Positions 60,878 to 64,000 of a stretch of 64,000 nucleotides of DNA are shown here, one piece after another. The DNA comes from Flavobacterium silvaticum. GTDB lineage: Bacteria > Bacteroidota > Bacteroidia > Flavobacteriales > Flavobacteriaceae. Location of the stretch: assembly GCF_012911565.1 (NCBI RefSeq), contig NZ_JAAMPU010000107.1, positions 372,001 through 436,000 on the forward strand. The letters run 5' to 3'. Each line of letters begins with the position of its first letter. The stretch's first letter is position 1. Below the pieces are notes generated by a model. That model did no database searches. It had not been told where the DNA came from and was given only the letters and a program-made list of their open reading frames with translations. Both the position numbers and the translations under genes were made by a program.

Positions 60878-61498
60878 TTAAAAAATATCTGGGTCTCCTT
60901 TGCCTTCCCGGACAACAACAGGCTCGTATCCAGACAAATCAATTACTGTTGAAGCCTCATTTCCTCCGTACCCACCATCAATCACGACGTCAACTAAATT
61001 CTGCCATTTTTCAAAGATGAGTTCCGGATCTGTAGAATACTCAAGAACCTCATCATCGTCGTAAATGGAGGTCGAAACGATAGGATTACCGAGCTGGCGT
61101 ACCAATTCCAAAACAATATTGTTATTCGGAACGCGAATCCCAACTGTGGTCTTTTTCTTGAACTCTTTGGGTAAATTATTATTCCCAGGCAAGATAAAAG
61201 TATAAGGTCCGGGCAACGCACGTTTCAATAATTTAAATGTCGAAGTGTCTATTTGCTTTACGTAATCTGAGATATTGCTCAAATCGGAACACACAAAGGA
61301 GAAATTGGCTTTTTCCAGTTTTATACCTTTTATGCGTGCGATTTTCTCAAGAGCTTTAGTGTTGGTGATATCGCAACCCAAGCCATAAACCGTATCTGTG
61401 GGATAAATAACAAGTCCACCTTCACGCAATACTTTGACTACTTTGGCAATTGCCGACTCCGAAGGTTTGTCTTCGTAAATTTTTATGAATTGAGACAT
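60878..61498 (-). CDS. tsaC: L-threonylcarbamoyladenylate synthase (YrdC/Sua5)
   Basis: 206 aa from ATG 61498 (MSQFIKIYED); upstream start candidates add an unlikely leader. YrdC fold: AIAKVVKVLREGGLVIYPTDTVYGLGCD is the hallmark N-terminal block, with basic KRALPGPYTFIL and NPIVSTSI substrate-binding residues. It makes threonylcarbamoyl-AMP from threonine, bicarbonate and ATP for t6A37 of tRNAs. The Sua5-type C-terminal domain is absent, so it is of TsaC/YciO length; the KxR-SxN arrangement of true TsaC versus YciO was not resolved. Confidence 0.88.
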   Translation of the reverse strand: MSQFIKIYEDKPSESAIAKVVKVLREGGLVIYPTDTVYGLGCDITNTKALEKIARIKGIKLEKANFSFVCSDLSNISDYVKQIDTSTFKLLKRALPGPYTFILPGNNNLPKEFKKKTTVGIRVPNNNIVLELVRQLGNPIVSTSIYDDDEVLEYSTDPELIFEKWQNLVDVVIDGGYGGNEASTVIDLSGYEPVVVREGKGDPDIF

Positions 61499-61611
61499 AG
61501 TATCTTTTTGTAAATCTACTGCTGAATAGAACAATATTGATACTATCAAGGTACAAAATCCTTTACAGAATCAAAACTACAATCCGGGTTCATCCCTTGT
61601 TTGTCCCTTCA

Positions 61612-63123
61612 TTATTGGACAGCCAAATTTGCATTTATATTTCCATAGCCGAACTGTGTATGCTTTACCGGATAAAAATTCCCCGAACTTCTCATTCGCG
61701 TCAATACCTGAGCCCTTGTCCATGTGGGATATCGTGCCCAAACCAATGTTGCGATACCGGCCACAGTTGCCGTAGCCACAGATGAACCACCAATATAATC
61801 TGAAGCATTATTATAATAACTATTGACAGGAACATGGTTATCTGAGACACTTCTCTCCATGGGTGTTGTAAATTCCACCTTGCTTCCGCTGTGACAATCG
61901 GAACAGGCCTGATATATACCTTCTTTCACGCCGGTTACGGCAACGGTTTCCGTCATGGATGCTGGAAATATCACACCTACAAAATTAGTATAGGAAGTTG
62001 ATGTACCTGCCGCACAAAAAATAAGTTTGTTCTTGCTATAAGCATATTTCACAGCATCTTCTATTTTACTTACCGTGATTATATGTCCCATAGACATTGA
62101 GATAATCCGGACAGAAGCCATATTTGCCAGATAAGTAAATGCATTCTTCACCCCATTCTGTTCATGATAGCCATCAAGCAAAACATTAGATGCGGCACGA
62201 CAGGAAATTATGTTACAGTTATAGGCAACTCCCGTTGGCATCGCATTATCATTTCGTGGGGCCGAAATTGTAGAAACCATGCTCGTGCCGTGTCCGCAAA
62301 GATCAGATGAACCATCTGTAGTTGTCGACCAGGGCCATATAGAATCCACATAGAATCCAAATTTAGAAATACTGCGATTCGAGGAATAGCCATCCGCAAA
62401 GGAACTTCCCAGTAAACTTTGTTCGGAAGAAACACCGGTATCGATAACTCCCACCGTGATGCCAGATCCACTACTTAGATTCCATGCCTGAGGAATTTGG
62501 ACAGACGTAAAACTCCACGGCACTTTTGCATTCGGAGCTGTCACGCTATAATCTGCAATGGGAAGTATGGCTGTTGTATATCCGCAACCGGATGATGAAG
62601 AGGAACTCAAAGTGCTCCTGTTCTGTGCCATCAATCCTGTAAATGAATAATCCGCCGGTTCTATATAACGAATACCGGCCATTCGTCTTAAAGCGGCAAC
62701 GGTACTTTCTTTTTTGATGATGACATCAATCTGGCAAAGATAATTCTCAGATTGTACCAAAATGTCCGCAATCGGCCTTTGTTCCATTTCTGAAATTTTC
62801 AAAAGAAGCTGATTCTGTAACTGCATATGCTGCGGGAATTTACTCCTGTCGAAATCAGCGGCTGAATTTCCAAACCCAATCGTAAACAAAAAATTTCCAT
62901 GATAACCGGCGCTCCAGATCATGTGATCATCGGAACGTTTCCAATTATATAAGGTCTGGCTGTCCAATACCTTATTGATGCGTGAATCAATTTCTTTGAT
63001 GGTTAACGGAATCGTGTCCCGCGCAGATCGTGATTCAATTCCGGACTCATCCTGGTTCGAGCAATTCACCAAAGTCAGCGAAAGCAACAATGCACAAAGC
63101 ATCGTCAAAAGGCGTGTATTCAT
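61612..63123 (-). CDS. S8-family subtilisin-like lipoprotein
   Basis: 503 aa. Lipoprotein signal with lipobox LVNC (Cys21), so membrane-anchored outside the cytoplasm. Propeptide-like region (35-160), then the subtilase domain: Asp228 (VGVIDTG), His278 (CGHGTSMVST), and Ser448 in GGSSVATATVAG, which replaces the usual GTSMAxPxVAG. The place of the oxyanion-hole Asn (normally AAGN) reads AAGTST, so Asn is missing. Four or more Cys pairs may form disulfides. It may still cleave, or may have become slow or inactive. Confidence 0.85.
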   Translation of the reverse strand: MNTRLLTMLCALLLSLTLVNCSNQDESGIESRSARDTIPLTIKEIDSRINKVLDSQTLYNWKRSDDHMIWSAGYHGNFLFTIGFGNSAADFDRSKFPQHMQLQNQLLLKISEMEQRPIADILVQSENYLCQIDVIIKKESTVAALRRMAGIRYIEPADYSFTGLMAQNRSTLSSSSSSGCGYTTAILPIADYSVTAPNAKVPWSFTSVQIPQAWNLSSGSGITVGVIDTGVSSEQSLLGSSFADGYSSNRSISKFGFYVDSIWPWSTTTDGSSDLCGHGTSMVSTISAPRNDNAMPTGVAYNCNIISCRAASNVLLDGYHEQNGVKNAFTYLANMASVRIISMSMGHIITVSKIEDAVKYAYSKNKLIFCAAGTSTSYTNFVGVIFPASMTETVAVTGVKEGIYQACSDCHSGSKVEFTTPMERSVSDNHVPVNSYYNNASDYIGGSSVATATVAGIATLVWARYPTWTRAQVLTRMRSSGNFYPVKHTQFGYGNINANLAVQ

Positions 63124-63226
63124 ATCTAAAGGCTTTAAGTTGATGCCGCTAAATTATCGTTTTAAAAACCATCAAGCCGATTTTAACCGTTTAAGTTCGG
63201 ATAAATCCCTGAACGCACATTTTGAT

Positions 63227-63234
63227 TATATTTG
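63227..63234 (+). promoter_or_regulatory. -7 element (TATATTTG) before smpB
   Basis: Exact TAnnTTTG, only 6 nt before ATG 63241. It predicts a leaderless or almost leaderless smpB mRNA and excludes the TTG start. Confidence 0.6.
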
Positions 63235-63240
63235 CACGCT

Positions 63241-63696
63241 ATGCAAAAAACGGTGAACATCCAGAATAAAAGGGCCAGGTTCGATTATGAAATCCTCGAA
63301 ACCTACACGGCCGGAATCGTACTTACCGGAACCGAAATCAAATCCATCCGCCTCGGGAAAGCCCAGATCACGGAAGGTTTCTGTGAATTCCACAACAACG
63401 AGCTTTTCGCCATAAACACCTCAATCGAAGAATATGCGTTCGGGAATTCGTTCAACCATTTTTCAAAATCGGAACGCAAACTATTACTCAACAGGCGCGA
63501 ACTCAAAAGCCTCGAACGCAGCGTAGACCAGAAAGGCCTGACCATAATTCCGTTGCGGTTGTTCACCAATGAAAAAGGAATCGCGAAACTCGACATTGGT
63601 TTGTGCCGGGGTAAAAAGACATACGACAAACGCGAGACACTCAAGGAAAACGATACCAAACGCGACCTCGACCGTATCAAAAAAGAATACCGCTAA
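63241..63696 (+). CDS. smpB: SsrA-binding protein SmpB
   Basis: 151 aa from ATG 63241. It binds tmRNA and delivers it to stalled ribosomes for trans-translation. Features: NIQNKRARFDYEILETYTAGIVLTGTEIKSIR, FCEFHNNELFAINTSI, LLNRRELKSL and the C-terminal GKKTYDKRETLKENDTKRDLDRIKK tail, which folds as a helix in the mRNA channel. The tmRNA gene itself is not in the window. The TAnnTTTG element at 63227-63234 places transcription start at about the ATG. The next gene overlaps by 1 nt (TAATG). Confidence 0.95.
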   Translation: MQKTVNIQNKRARFDYEILETYTAGIVLTGTEIKSIRLGKAQITEGFCEFHNNELFAINTSIEEYAFGNSFNHFSKSERKLLLNRRELKSLERSVDQKGLTIIPLRLFTNEKGIAKLDIGLCRGKKTYDKRETLKENDTKRDLDRIKKEYR

Positions 63697-64000
63697 TGAA
63701 AGAAATGCTGAAAGAAGCCCGTGAAGCCATCGGCCTAAAGCAGCATGAAGTCGCACGCCTTTTAAAGATCGATCCGGCCTTACTGAGTAAATTCGAGAGT
63801 GGCCAACGCATGCCGACACGCGACCAGATAGAGAATTTCGCCGAATTATATCAATGCGATCGTCAGGAATTAGTGACACGGTGGTTGACCCAAAAATTGT
63901 TGGATACGATAAACGAAGAACCGCTTGCAACCAAAGCACTCAAACGCGTCCTATCCCAATTGGATACTTCCGAAACGGAATCTGCTGAAACAGACATCCA
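63696..64000 (+). CDS. XRE-family DNA-binding protein, truncated by window end
   Basis: Only the first 101 codons are seen. The N-terminus is a Cro/C1-type helix-turn-helix: LKEAREAIGLKQHEVARLLKIDPALLSKFESGQRMPTRDQI, with the KFESGQRMP turn typical of XRE regulators. The rest so far is helical and charged. It overlaps smpB by one base (TAATG), so it is co-translated. The full protein, and any domain fused to it, lie outside the window; no stop is reached. Confidence 0.8.
   Translation, partial: MKEMLKEAREAIGLKQHEVARLLKIDPALLSKFESGQRMPTRDQIENFAELYQCDRQELVTRWLTQKLLDTINEEPLATKALKRVLSQLDTSETESAETDI

Overview
The window looks like a chromosomal segment of a Flavobacterium-type bacterium (Bacteroidota, Flavobacteriaceae). 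Evidence: promoters of the Bacteroidota form TTG-N(17-23)-TAnnTTTG, almost no Shine-Dalgarno sequences, a type IX secretion (T9SS) C-terminal sorting domain, a 60-aa membrane protein of a flavobacterial family, group IV arginine decarboxylase next to a deoxyhypusine-synthase-like enzyme, and gyrA divergent from clpC. No prophage, transposase gene or CRISPR array was seen. Most genes are housekeeping; the unusual material is intergenic.

Layout. 1-1000: tRNA-Ser and tRNA-Pro, then a hairpin/direct-repeat module. 996-5403: a two-gene WGR / SWIM-zinc-finger unit. 5543-6119: tRNA-Arg followed by a second module of the same plan. 6120-17105: thiolase, NlpC/P60 peptidase, gyrA-TPR operon, clpC, a RimB-RimK fusion, DUF421. 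17136-20042: agmatine deiminase (aguA) and N-carbamoylputrescine amidase (aguB), separated by a four-helix-bundle (S23) gene flanked by inverted 9-bp repeat arrays. 20498-26035: ABC exporter, glycine-zipper lipoprotein, proline dehydrogenase, an encapsulated-ferritin-like protein, aroB. 26309-29169: arginine decarboxylase, deoxyhypusine-synthase-like protein, an Asp-rich protein. 29231-42592: methyltransferase, deoxyinosine glycosylase, ppc-dinB, Lrp regulator, M14 peptidase, acyl-CoA dehydrogenase, bestrophin, menC. 42857-51190: fumC, RibD-like reductase, corA, hutI, hutG-like arginase family, DEAD helicase. 51325-64000: TPR hybrid histidine kinase, ettA, holA, glycosyltransferase, OmpA lipoprotein, a T9SS cargo, tsaC, a subtilase lipoprotein, smpB and a truncated XRE regulator.

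How genes work together. Arginine decarboxylase, AguA and AguB form a complete arginine-agmatine-carbamoylputrescine-putrescine route. The deoxyhypusine-synthase-like enzyme could then make homospermidine or a related polyamine. HutI and HutG would be the last two steps of histidine degradation, but HutG has Gln at both usual His metal ligands.

Most notable intergenic findings: (1) an S23 cassette with 8-bp terminal inverted repeats lying exactly between the aguB stop and the aguA start, with an ORF-less relative at 8238-8331; (2) two tRNA genes each followed by a hairpin/duplication module capped by the same short motif; (3) four copies of a 54-56 bp palindrome built from TGTTAC boxes; (4) several AT-rich fold-back repeats. 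In five genes the longest ORF begins with a TTG that is really the end of a TAnnTTTG promoter element, so I moved those starts to the downstream ATG. All functional calls are from reading sequence motifs; no search was run.
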